NCBI GenBank assembly: GCA_031254955.1
Contig: JAIRTK010000486.1
Location: 1-12,410 of the forward strand
DNA: 12,410 nt
Source of the DNA: Opitutaceae bacterium
Lineage (GTDB): Bacteria > Verrucomicrobiota > Verrucomicrobiia > Opitutales > Opitutaceae
Direction of reading: 5' to 3'
Below are positions 1-6,262 of the stretch, piece after piece (within the stretch, counting starts at the first letter, position 1; the number at the start of each line of letters is the position of its first letter). Position numbers and translations under genes: made by a program. The notes under the pieces are model-generated. The model saw only the letters and a program-made list of their open reading frames with translations. It did no database searches and was not told the DNA's origin.

Positions 1-977
1 CCGAGGTCGCACGGCTCGCGGTCGAGTTTCAACATGCCCGCCTCCGCCTCGGAAATCTCCATCAGCGCGCGCAGCAGGCGCAGCACCTCGTCGGCCCGCT
101 CCACGGTGTCGGCCAGCGCGTCGCGCATCGCGGTGGCGTCGCCGCGCGCCAGCGCCAGCTCCGCCGAGCCGCGCATGCTGGTGAGAGGCGTGCGCAGGTC
201 GTGCGCGACATTGTCCAGCGCCTCGCGCATCGCGCGCAGCAGCCCGGCGTTTTTTCCCAGCATGGCGTTGAAACAGCGCACCAGCTCCGCCAGTTCGTCG
301 TCGCTTCGCGGTTGCGGCACGCGCACATCGAGCGCGCCGGTGCTCACGATGCGCCGCGCGGCGTCGGCGACGTTCTGGATCGGTCGCGTGGCGCGCCGCG
401 CCGCGAGCATGCCGACCGCGAAGCCCACCAGCACCACCGCCGCGCCGACCCGGATGAAGGTGCGCCGCAGCGGTTCCAGCAGCGCGGTGCGGTTGTCCGT
501 GCTGCGCGCCACTTGGAGCAGCAGGCCGTTGTGCAGCACGGTGGAGAGCACGGCGAGGTCTTCCTGTTCGTCCAGCGGCACGCGCCAGGTGAAGACTTGC
601 CGTTCCTGCCAGCCGCCCCAGCCGTCGGGCACTTGGATGCGTTGCGCGTCCTGCTCGATCCAGCCTTGCGGCACATTGACCCATACCACGCCGAGCGAGC
701 CGAGCAGCCGGATGAAGAGCGAGCGCACGTGCGGCGTGTGGCTGTCTTCATACACGCGTTCCTGCAAACCGCGCAGTCCGCGTGCTTCGTAAATGTCGGC
801 GTATTGCTGCAAACGCATCCGCAGCGCCTCGTGTTCGCGGGCTTCAAGTTGCTGCCCGAGCAGCCAATACAGCCCTCCGAAGATCGTCGTGAACCCGACC
901 GCGAACAGCAGCGCGAACCATACGCTGAGGCGCACCGCGAGGGAACGGCGCCAGCGGGAGAAACCGCCGGCGTTCAT
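1..977 (-). CDS. Sensor histidine kinase of two-component system, N-terminal part (runs off left edge)
   Basis: Membrane sensor kinase that should autophosphorylate on histidine and pass phosphate to the regulator encoded just upstream on the same strand. The frame is open from ATG at 977 to the window edge, giving 325 residues. It has a first membrane segment at about residues 17-40, a periplasmic or extracellular sensor region of about 130 residues, a second membrane segment at about 174-194, a HAMP linker beginning near RPIQ (Pro199), and an H-box DNVAHDLRTPLTSMRG with phosphoacceptor His259. The ATP-binding domain (N, G1, F and G2 boxes) lies outside the window. The start is supported by GGAGGAGA about 9 bases upstream. 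The organisation matches EnvZ/CusS-like kinases paired with OmpR-type regulators; the sensed signal cannot be told from sequence. The gap to the regulator gene is unusually long for such a pair and is filled by an inverted repeat. Confidence 0.92.
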   Translation of the reverse strand, partial: MNAGGFSRWRRSLAVRLSVWFALLFAVGFTTIFGGLYWLLGQQLEAREHEALRMRLQQYADIYEARGLRGLQERVYEDSHTPHVRSLFIRLLGSLGVVWVNVPQGWIEQDAQRIQVPDGWGGWQERQVFTWRVPLDEQEDLAVLSTVLHNGLLLQVARSTDNRTALLEPLRRTFIRVGAAVVLVGFAVGMLAARRATRPIQNVADAARRIVSTGALDVRVPQPRSDDELAELVRCFNAMLGKNAGLLRAMREALDNVAHDLRTPLTSMRGSAELALARGDATAMRDALADTVERADEVLRLLRALMEISEAEAGMLKLDREPCDL

Positions 978-1000
978 TGGGTATTCTCCTCCGTCGCTTT

Positions 1001-1186
1001 CCCAATCGGTCTCGGTCCCGTTCGCCCAATCGTTCTCGTTTCTCCAATCGTTCTCGTTCTCGTTCTCGTTCTCTCAGCGGTTCTCTCTTTTTTTTTCTGG
1101 GGAACGGGAATGTTTTGAAAAAAACGGCTGAGAGAACGAGAACGAGAACGATTGGGAGAACGATTGGGGGAACGAGAGTGATTGGG
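1001..1186. repeat. Long imperfect inverted repeat built of hexamer units, between regulator and kinase genes
   Basis: The left arm (about 1001-1082) carries repeated TTCTCG/CGTTCT hexamers with interspersed CCCAATCG blocks. The right arm (about 1123-1186) is its near reverse complement, with AACGAG hexamers and CGATTGGG blocks. The arms differ mainly by whole hexamer units, as expected from slippage, and end at the centre in CAGCGGTT / AACGGCTG. The central 40 bases hold a run of T and a run of A that can extend the pairing. In RNA this would form a very long hairpin between the regulator and kinase messages. It could act as an mRNA processing or attenuation structure or be a REP-like mobile repeat; which one is not decidable here. 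Confidence 0.85.
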
Positions 1187-1223
1187 CGAAGAGGGCATTG
1201 CGGATGTTCTCCTTGGAATGACT

Positions 1224-1895
1224 TTATTTCGCCGCCTTGAAAACATACCCCACTCCGCGCATGGTTTCGATGCGCGACTTGTCCGGGTCCACTTTTGCGC
1301 GCAACCGGTGCATGAGCACATCGACCACATTCGTCTGCGGATCGAAGCTGTAATCCCAGACATGCTCCAGAATCATCGTTTTCGTCACCGGTCGCCCCGG
1401 ATGCCGCAAAAGATATTCCAGCAGCGCGAACTCCCTCGGCTGCAACTCCACCGGCGCGCCCGCGACCGTGACCGCGCGGGTCATCAAGTCCATCGCCACA
1501 TCGCCGGACGCCAGCCGCGTCGCCTCCGGGACGCGCGTCGCGCGCCGGATGAGCGCTTGCAGCCGGGCCGACAGTTCCGCGAAGGCAAACGGCTTCGTCA
1601 GGTAATCGTCGCCGCCCGCCTGCAAGCCCTTCACGCGATCTTCCACGCTCGAACGCGCGCTCAGAAACAACACCGGCAACCCCGCGCCTTGCGCGCGCAG
1701 CCGACGCACGAGGCTCAGCCCGTCCAGTCCCGGCAGCATCACATCGACGACCGCCGCGTCGTAAGTCGTGGTCGAGGCCAGCGCGAGCGCCGTGTCGCCG
1801 TCCGGCGCATGGTCGGCCGCATAGCTTTCCTGTTTGAGGCCTTTGACCACAAAGGAGGCGATTCTGGCGTCATCTTCGACAACGAGGATTCTCAC
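1224..1895 (-). CDS. OmpR/PhoB-family response regulator
   Basis: DNA-binding response regulator of 223 residues, the normal length for the OmpR family. The receiver domain (about 1-115) shows the acidic pocket ED-D at residues 7-9, phosphoacceptor Asp51 in the VVDVMLPG context, Ser79 at the switch position and Lys101 in LTKPF. The C-terminal winged helix (about 125-223) includes PREFALLEYLL, the recognition segment NVVDVLMHRLRAK and the hairpin-forming RGVGYVFK near the end. The start is GTG at 1895, matching the usual MRILVVEDD N-terminus; no in-frame ATG fits better and the ribosome-binding site is weak. It is the first gene of the minus-strand pair, with the cognate sensor kinase downstream after 246 bases of inverted repeat. 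The target genes and stimulus are unknown; a heavy-metal or envelope-stress type role is only a family-level guess. Confidence 0.95.
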   Translation of the reverse strand: MRILVVEDDARIASFVVKGLKQESYAADHAPDGDTALALASTTTYDAAVVDVMLPGLDGLSLVRRLRAQGAGLPVLFLSARSSVEDRVKGLQAGGDDYLTKPFAFAELSARLQALIRRATRVPEATRLASGDVAMDLMTRAVTVAGAPVELQPREFALLEYLLRHPGRPVTKTMILEHVWDYSFDPQTNVVDVLMHRLRAKVDPDKSRIETMRGVGYVFKAAK

Positions 1896-1940
1896 GACGC
1901 GAAGAGTTGAGCATGGAGGCCGCGCAGGAGGAAGCCTTTA

Positions 1941-1968
1941 GTTCTACTTTGTTAAGCCTTGATGTTAA
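1941..1968 (-). promoter_or_regulatory. Possible promoter for the response regulator
   Basis: On the minus strand TTAACA (1963-1968) and TAGAAC (1941-1946) are separated by 16 bases, about 45 bases upstream of the GTG start. The match to a sigma-70-like promoter is moderate and the region is AT-richer than its surroundings. Offered only as a candidate. Confidence 0.25.
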
Positions 1969-1994
1969 ACGGCATCCCGATAGCGCGTGGCGCG

Positions 1995-2013
1995 GCCTGA
2001 CACGAGGTCAGGC
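1995..2013. other. Small perfect hairpin GCCTGAC-loop-GTCAGGC
   Basis: A perfect 7-bp stem with a 5-base loop in the spacer between the regulator gene and the rpmA terminator. No T-run follows on either strand, so it is not a standard terminator. It could be an operator or a structural element. Confidence 0.3.
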
Positions 2014-2076
2014 ACTACGGGTGTTGCCTCGGTTGGCGGTGGTTGTGAAAACAAGCGCATACGGGACGCCGGTCAA

Positions 2077-2095
2077 CACACGCGGGACGCGTGTG
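2077..2095. other. Small perfect hairpin CACACGCG-GGA-CGCGTGTG
   Basis: A perfect 8-bp stem with a 3-base loop, about 30 bases beyond the rplU-rpmA terminator. No T-run is attached on either strand. Function unknown; it may be an operator-like palindrome. The rest of the 1896-2126 spacer holds nothing else I can name. Confidence 0.3.
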
Positions 2096-2126
2096 CTCCC
2101 AAGAGGGGCGGTTTCTTTTTGCGCGC

Positions 2127-2168
2127 AAAAAAAACGCAGCCCGTGGCGGGCCGCGGCGGGGCTGCGTT
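2127..2168 (-). terminator. Intrinsic terminator of the rplU-rpmA operon
   Basis: On the minus strand AACGCAGCCC pairs with GGGCTGCGTT (10 bp, positions 2159-2168 and 2133-2142) around a GC-rich loop. The stem runs directly into eight T residues. It lies 15 bases past the rpmA stop codon, so it should end the ribosomal-protein message. Its presence also shows that no further gene, such as obg, is cotranscribed after rpmA. Confidence 0.92.
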
Positions 2169-2183
2169 GGAAAATCGCGGCGG

Positions 2184-2435
2184 TTATTTCGCTGGCTCGA
2201 CAATCTCGATCCGGCGGTGGGGTTTGTCGAACTTGACGACGCCGTCCTTGAGGGCGAAGAGCGTCCAGTCGCGTCCGGTGCCGACGTTCTTGCCGGCATG
2301 AAGCCGGGTGCCGCGCTGGCGGACGAGGATGTTGCCCGCGATCACGGACTGGCCGCCAAATTTCTTGATTCCGAGGCGTTTTGAGTGGCTCTCGCGTCCG
2401 TTGCTCGATGTTCCCTGTCCTTTTTTGTGCGCCAT
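2184..2435 (-). CDS. rpmA: 50S ribosomal protein L27
   Basis: Large-subunit ribosomal protein bL27, 83 residues, usual length. Its N-terminus reaches towards the peptidyl-transferase centre and helps place tRNA substrates. The sequence shows the conserved start [16 protein letters not shown], the core LGIKKFGGQ and [11 protein letters not shown], and the C-terminal block VKFDKPHRR. It starts directly with the mature-type MAHKKG sequence and has no Firmicutes-type cleaved N-terminal extension. AAGGAG sits just upstream of the ATG, inside the 12-base gap after rplU. Second gene of the rplU-rpmA operon, followed directly by a strong terminator. Confidence 0.98.
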   Translation of the reverse strand: MAHKKGQGTSSNGRESHSKRLGIKKFGGQSVIAGNILVRQRGTRLHAGKNVGTGRDWTLFALKDGVVKFDKPHRRIEIVEPAK

Positions 2436-2447
2436 GACGGTTGCTCC

Positions 2448-2762
2448 TTATGCTTTGATGGATTCGATTTTGATGACGGAAAGCTCCTGGCGGTGGCCTT
2501 GTTTGCGCGTCATGCCTTTGCGTTTTTTCTTCTTGAAGACGGTGATTTTTCCGCCGCGTTTGTTTTCGAGAATTCTGGCCGTGACGCTGGCGCCTTGGAG
2601 GAAGGGCGTGCCGACGCGGAAGCCGTCGCCTTCGCCGGCGGAGAGCACTTCGTTGATCTCAACCGTGGTGCCGGCCTCGGTCTTGGGATAGCGGTTGACG
2701 ATCAGGATGTCGCCTTCGCTGACAGCGAATTGCTGGCCCTGGGTTTTGATGGTGGCTTTCAT
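2448..2762 (-). CDS. rplU: 50S ribosomal protein L21
   Basis: Large-subunit ribosomal protein bL21, 104 residues, normal length. It binds 23S rRNA and works in 50S assembly. Visible family features are the N-terminal [18 protein letters not shown], the central [20 protein letters not shown], and the basic [16 protein letters not shown] stretch with the conserved GHRQ that contacts rRNA. It is the first gene of the operon with rpmA, 12 bases apart. No strong Shine-Dalgarno precedes the ATG. The promoter must lie in the roughly 100 bases shared with the divergent DUF2851 gene, but I could not fix its elements. Confidence 0.98.
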   Translation of the reverse strand: MKATIKTQGQQFAVSEGDILIVNRYPKTEAGTTVEINEVLSAGEGDGFRVGTPFLQGASVTARILENKRGGKITVFKKKKRKGMTRKQGHRQELSVIKIESIKA

Positions 2763-2836
2763 GGAAAATAAAGGGGCGAACTAAGAAGATTTCCTCAAGG
2801 CTGGGCAAGGAATTATTTGCGAAAGAATAATCCCGT

Positions 2837-2856
2837 CCCGCGCGGCGGCGCGCGGG
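2837..2856. other. GC-only hairpin in the divergent rplU / DUF2851 intergenic region
   Basis: CCCGCGCG and CGCGCGGG form a perfect 8-bp stem with a 4-base loop, ending 6 bases before the candidate -35 box of the plus-strand gene. There is no T-run. It could be an operator, or simply a feature of GC-rich sequence. Confidence 0.3.
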
Positions 2857-2861
2857 GTGGG

Positions 2862-2891
2862 TTGACAGGCGCGGCGCGTCTCCGGTAGCGT
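2862..2891 (+). promoter_or_regulatory. Candidate sigma-70-type promoter for the DUF2851 gene
   Basis: A consensus -35 TTGACA (2862-2867) and a -10-like TAGCGT (2886-2891) are separated by 18 bases and sit about 40 bases before the chosen ATG at 2932. The -35 is a full consensus match and the -10 is weak but keeps the TAnnnT pattern. This position also argues against the earlier in-frame GTG at 2890 as the translation start. Confidence 0.6.
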
Positions 2892-2931
2892 GTGCCCGTC
2901 GTTCTTGTTTTTCCCATGCAGGCAACATCTT

Positions 2932-4473
2932 ATGCCCGTTGTCAGAATAAAAACCATGAAACACGATGGCAGTGAATATCAGGCGCGCGGCGAATGTTCC
3001 ACCGGGGCGGTGGCCGAGGTGCAGGGGCTTTACGGGCCTTTTTCGTTTCCCGAAATCCTGCTCCAGCAAATCTGGCTGCGGGGGGAGTTCGACGCGACGC
3101 GTCTCGTGGTCGCGGACGGGCGCGCGGTGCAGGTGCTCCATCCGGGCCGGTGGAACCGGCTGGGCGGGCCGGATTTCAAACAGGCGCGGCTGCGCATCGG
3201 CGGCGAAGCCGTGACCGGCGACGTGGAGGTGCATTTGCACGCGGAGGACTGGACAAGGCACCGCCATGCGGACGACCCGGCGTATGCCGGCGTCGTGTTG
3301 CACGTGGTGTTGTTTCCGGGCCGCGCGGCCCTTCCCGCCGTGTCGCGGGGCGCGGGCGGACGCGGGATTCCGGTCGCGACGCTGCTGCCGTTGCTCTGGC
3401 ACGACTTGGAGGAATACGCGGCGGATGCGGCGGTGGAGCGGCTGGCGCGGCATCCGATGGCGCGGGCGCGCGAGGAATTGCTCGCGATGAGGGAGGACGA
3501 ACTGCGCGCCGAGCTGGGGCGGCTGGCGTCGGAGCGCTGGGCGCGCAAGGTGCATTTCGCCAAAGTGCGCGTGGCGCGGCTCGGCTGGGAGGAGGCGTGC
3601 CACCACGCGGCGCTGGAAATCCTCGGCTACCGCGCCAACCGCGCCCCGATGCTCGCCGTGGCGACCGGGTGGCCGCTCGCCGTCTGGCGGAAAAACACCG
3701 GCGGCGCCACCGCCGCCCAAGCCATCACCAGCGTCCCCTCCATGCCGGCTGGCAACCCAATAGGTTGCCAACCGGCGTCCACCGCTTGCGATGGCGGCAG
3801 CGCGGGCGAGGGTTTCGCCGATGCGGTTTTCGAGGAAATCTCCGCGCGCGGCGCGTGGAGCCAGCAGGGGGCGCGCCCGGCGAATCACCCGCGCGCGCGG
3901 CTGCGCCAGTATGCGCGATGGGTCGCCGCGAGCCAGGACTGGCCCGCCCGCCTCGCCCATGTGTTCGCCAGCCAAGGAAGCGCGGGCGCGGCGGGCTTCT
4001 CGCTTCGCCCGGAATCCGCCAGCGATATTCACGGACAACGCGGGCCGGCTCCGGGCGAAGCGGGCCGCCCGCCGCGCCCGCGCTCCCTTACGCGCGCCGA
4101 CGAACCCTCCACGCGCGACTGGAGGCGGGCCAACGGGGCGCGAAGGCTGCGCGCCGCCGTGGGGAGAATTTGCGGCGGCGCCATCGGCGGCACGCGGCTG
4201 GACAATCTCGTATGCGACGGGTTTTTGCCGTTGCTCGCCGCGTGCGACGGGGCGGACGCGGCCCGGCTGGAGCGTTGCTGGCGGCATTGGTGGACGGGCG
4301 ACATGCCCGCGCAGGTCGCGCCGTTGTTGAAGGGCTTGCGGATGACCGGCACGCGCGACCAGCCCGCCTGCCACGGCATCGCGCAGGGCTTGCTCGGCTG
4401 GATGCTGGCCAACGAGGACGCGGCGCCGCGCGGCGAAGGCAATGGACCGTCTCAAATCAAACCACGGCCATGA
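2932..4473 (+). CDS. DUF2851 family protein carrying two palindromic inserts
   Basis: Protein of about 513 residues, function unknown. The N-terminal third fits the DUF2851 family, found mainly in Bacteroidota and Verrucomicrobiota: LQQIWLRGEFD, HPGRWNRLGGPDFKQARL, GDVEVHLHAEDW and GVVLHVVLFPG. Later blocks, ARPANHPRARLRQYA and GGTRLDNLVCDGFLPLLAA, also look conserved. Between them are low-complexity stretches coded by two inverted-repeat elements (3744-3776 and 3974-4089), which keep the frame open. ATG 2932 is chosen because a weak AGG lies 9 bases upstream; ATG 2956 is possible, and GTG 2890 overlaps the candidate -10. No signal peptide or membrane segment is evident. It is a single gene, divergent from rplU, with a repeat tract immediately after the stop. 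Family membership is from memory of motifs; the biochemical role is not known. Confidence 0.8.
   Translation: MPVVRIKTMKHDGSEYQARGECSTGAVAEVQGLYGPFSFPEILLQQIWLRGEFDATRLVVADGRAVQVLHPGRWNRLGGPDFKQARLRIGGEAVTGDVEVHLHAEDWTRHRHADDPAYAGVVLHVVLFPGRAALPAVSRGAGGRGIPVATLLPLLWHDLEEYAADAAVERLARHPMARAREELLAMREDELRAELGRLASERWARKVHFAKVRVARLGWEEACHHAALEILGYRANRAPMLAVATGWPLAVWRKNTGGATAAQAITSVPSMPAGNPIGCQPASTACDGGSAGEGFADAVFEEISARGAWSQQGARPANHPRARLRQYARWVAASQDWPARLAHVFASQGSAGAAGFSLRPESASDIHGQRGPAPGEAGRPPRPRSLTRADEPSTRDWRRANGARRLRAAVGRICGGAIGGTRLDNLVCDGFLPLLAACDGADAARLERCWRHWWTGDMPAQVAPLLKGLRMTGTRDQPACHGIAQGLLGWMLANEDAAPRGEGNGPSQIKPRP
3744..3776. repeat. 33-bp palindrome inside the DUF2851 coding sequence
   Basis: GCCGG-C-TGGCAACC is followed by the loop CAATA and then GGTTGCCA-A-CCGGC: a 14-position stem with a single mismatch. 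The length is exactly 11 codons, so it is frame-neutral. It encodes a Pro/Gly/Ala-rich turn (PAGNPIGCQPA) between conserved family blocks. The same kind of GCCGGTTGGCAACC palindrome usually sits between genes in REP-like families. Confidence 0.85.
3974..4089. repeat. 116-bp imperfect palindrome inside the DUF2851 coding sequence
   Basis: Two 47-base arms (3974-4020 and 4043-4089) match in inverted orientation at 40 of 47 positions by hand alignment. The uninterrupted matching blocks are AGCGCGGGCGCGGCGGGC and CGCTTCGCCCGGA. A 22-base centre separates the arms. It encodes a Gly/Ala/Pro/Arg-rich segment unlike the flanking conserved protein, so it looks like an inserted repetitive extragenic palindrome that the gene tolerates. 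Confidence 0.88.
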
Positions 4474-4581
4474 TTTGAAGGGAAGGAAACGGAACGGAAG
4501 GGAAGTGAAGGGAAGCGGGAATGGAAGAGTGAAAGGAAGGGATAGTAAATGGAAGGGACGGTGAATGGAAGGAACGGGGGA
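4474..4581 (+). repeat. Purine-only GGAAG-type degenerate tandem repeat
   Basis: Directly after the DUF2851 stop codon the plus strand is almost all A and G for about 105 bases, made of degenerate GGAAG, GGAAC and GGAAT units. Such tracts can form triplex structures or arise by slippage. No ORF in it is credible. Confidence 0.85.
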
Positions 4582-4630
4582 CAGTCTCCGTCAGCAGTCT
4601 CCGTCAACAGGGACGGACTCCGTCAGCAGG
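4582..4630. repeat. Short direct repeats CAGTCTCCGTCAG and derivative
   Basis: Three adjoining units share CTCCGTCAGCAG or CTCCGTCAACAG. The third contains the small palindrome GACGGACTCCGTC. It is a compact low-complexity element between the purine tract and the next repeat. The interval 4631-4685 shows nothing I can name. Confidence 0.7.
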
Positions 4631-4685
4631 GGAATTTCTTTTCAGGTTCCCCGCTCGTTTCGATGTCTGCCCCCCAACGGATAAA

Positions 4686-4754
4686 CTCACGCAGCGACGC
4701 GAAGGCGCCGAGAGGCACCCCGAATTTCTCCGCGTCTCCGCGCCTCTGCGTGAG
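4686..4754. repeat. CTCACGCAG...CTGCGTGAG inverted-repeat element
   Basis: The ends are CTCACGCAG and CTGCGTGAG, with further GCG(A/G)AGGCG-like internal pairing. The content resembles the dispersed (CGCAGAGGCGCGGAGACGC)-type repeats seen in many GC-rich bacterial genomes. It is non-coding. The interval 4755-4819 to its right shows nothing specific. Confidence 0.7.
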
Positions 4755-4819
4755 AAAAACAGCCACTCAAACTAGCGAAGCACCTCTTTTCATAACCGAG
4801 GTTACGCGCAGCCCCGGTC

Positions 4820-4903
4820 GTAGCGCAGACTTGTAGCGCAGACTTCCAAGTCTGCTTCAGGGCGGGCCTTCGGCCCGTTAGCAGGTTTGGAAACCTGCGC
4901 TAC
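4820..4903. repeat. Cloverleaf-forming palindromic repeat with a 13-bp end duplication
   Basis: The outer stem GTAGCGCAG (4833-4841) pairs with CTGCGCTAC (4895-4903). Inside are three self-contained hairpins: CAGACTT-CC-AAGTCTG, CGGGCC-TTC-GGCCCG, and GCAGGTTT-GG-AAACCTGC. Together they give a cruciform or cloverleaf shape. The first 13 bases, GTAGCGCAGACTT, are duplicated directly upstream at 4820-4832. It is a typical REP/BIME-like intergenic element rather than a gene. Confidence 0.85.
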
Positions 4904-4977
4904 GATGATGGCAGCGCGGAACGGCAGTGAGCGCGCGGTGCAGAGGCTGCGATCTCCAAAGCCGGCTTGAGCGGTCG

Positions 4978-5045
4978 TGACGCAGACTGGCGGGTTGTCG
5001 CTTTGCTCGAAACCCTGTCTGCTTTAGGGCGGGCCTTCGACCTGC
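4978..5045. repeat. Degenerate second copy of the cloverleaf repeat
   Basis: The order CGCAGAC ... GTCTGCTTTAGGGCGGGCC, then TTCG and CCTGC, closely matches GTCTGCTTCAGGGCGGGCC, TTCG and CCCG in the copy ending at 4903. The outer stem is lost and the first hairpin is filled with unrelated bases. This suggests an older insertion of the same repeat family. Confidence 0.6.
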
Positions 5046-5046
5046 A

Positions 5047-6262
5047 TAGGACACGCTCTCAAGTCGCTGAAAATCGCGGATTTTGTTTATGGTTAATGAC
5101 TTAAAACGTGTAAAGAGTTGCAGCCAAGTGCAACGAAGTAAAGCGAAAAACATCATTTTGGGCAACATTTTGGCAACGTAACGCGGGGCAATGTTTTCAC
5201 TTGTATCCAAAATTAAGATACAAAATTACGAGCTGAAAATTGCGGGGGTCCGCCCTGTTTCTCAATGCCCTATTTTTTGAAACGCATTTTGCGTCCTTGC
5301 GTTGCTCGCGTGTTTTTCCCATTTGGATGCGATAGCGGTCTTGGCGTTTTATGGTTAGGCTGGAGCGAGTAGTCGCACGGCGGATGCTCGCTTTGCCGGA
5401 GGCTGTGTGTGCATCTGGCGTGCGCTGCCTTGGGTTTGGTGCCGTTGCATGAATTATGGTTTTTGGGTTGTCGCGTTCGTGCAAATTCGGTCGCAGCCAA
5501 AAACGCCGGAGGCAAAACACGAATAGCAGCCACACACCTCGCGGGGTTTCACCGCCAGCCTCCGTCCATCCGGCTACGCGCAAAAAGCGCGTTTCCGACA
5601 AGATGCACGCGAGCGGCCATGTTTGTTTCGAGAAGGGCGCGAGGGCGGTTTTCTGATTTGCTTTTTTGGCATTAGTTTCCCCGAGCCAGAGGTACGGGGG
5701 CTGGCGGCGAAGCCCCCGCGAAATGTCGCCAAGTGGCGGCGGGCAAATCGAAATTTCGGGAGCGACTTGCACGTTTCCTGCTCTAATTTTTGTCGGCGCA
5801 AATGCGCATGGTATTTCCGCGCCAAGGAAGCGGAGGCAGCGGCGGACAGGGGCGCGATGGAAATCAGGGCAACGTCTTCGCGGGCGGTGCGAAAACACTC
5901 CGTATTTCGACACCGCCCGCCGCCGTCTTTGCTTCCTGTCCGTGCGCCGATATGTGCGCCGCCCAGCGATCCCGCGCCGCAAACGAGCACGCTTGTCGAG
6001 CGCAGCTTTGCGGCGCGGGTTCGCATATGTCGGCAGAATCAAAAAGGCCGCTGTGCCTCATTTCCTCTGTCTGCACGTTTGAATGTTCCGCCGCGCCCGT
6101 CGAGGTTCACCGTTATTTTTTTGCGACAGCAAATACAGGTCAAAGCGCGGCTGCTCTCTGCCCTCATTTTGAGCTATGCGTTGGGTCGCACCACGCCCCT
6201 AGATCGCGCTGCGGGTGCGCCCTCAAAATATCGTTGCGCCCCAGCGCAAGGGTGAGGGTGTC
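5047..6262. other. Unassigned region, no credible gene
   Basis: Several ORFs exceed 200 codons here on both strands, but none shows a recognisable domain, a good ribosome-binding site or protein-like composition; Arg, Pro and Cys dominate them. The first 250 bases are AT-richer than the rest and contain direct repeats CAAAATTA (5208-5215 and 5221-5228) and a palindrome AAAATC-GCG-GATTTT (5070-5084). A hairpin GGGGGCT...AGCCCCC lies at 5696-5717 and another, TTGCGC-CCCA-GCGCAA, at 6234-6249 just before the group II intron. It may be the leftover left part of the mobile element that carries the relaxase. Confidence 0.5.

Noticed and set aside
1..1118. Plus-strand ORFs over the kinase gene
   Set aside because: Shadows of the minus-strand sensor kinase, which has membrane segments, HAMP and H-box in order.
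2659..4455. 598-codon ORF on the minus strand opposite the DUF2851 gene
   Set aside because: GC-rich shadow frame. It runs into rplU in the wrong frame and has no domain-like pattern, while the plus strand carries clear DUF2851 motifs.
2994..4478. 494-codon plus-strand ORF overlapping DUF2851 in another frame
   Set aside because: Composition is almost only Arg, Gly and Ala and it has no family motif; it is a frame shadow of the DUF2851 gene.
4878..5210. 110-codon minus-strand ORF ending in the cloverleaf repeat
   Set aside because: Its C-terminus is a translation of the repeat, a common source of spurious small proteins, and there is no independent support.
5197..6042. 281-codon minus-strand ORF in the unassigned region
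   Set aside because: Arg, Pro and Cys rich, with no domain, no credible ribosome-binding site, and overlapped by equally long ORFs on the other strand.
5623..6255. 210-codon plus-strand ORF in the unassigned region
   Set aside because: No recognisable motif and low-quality composition; it overlaps several competing frames.
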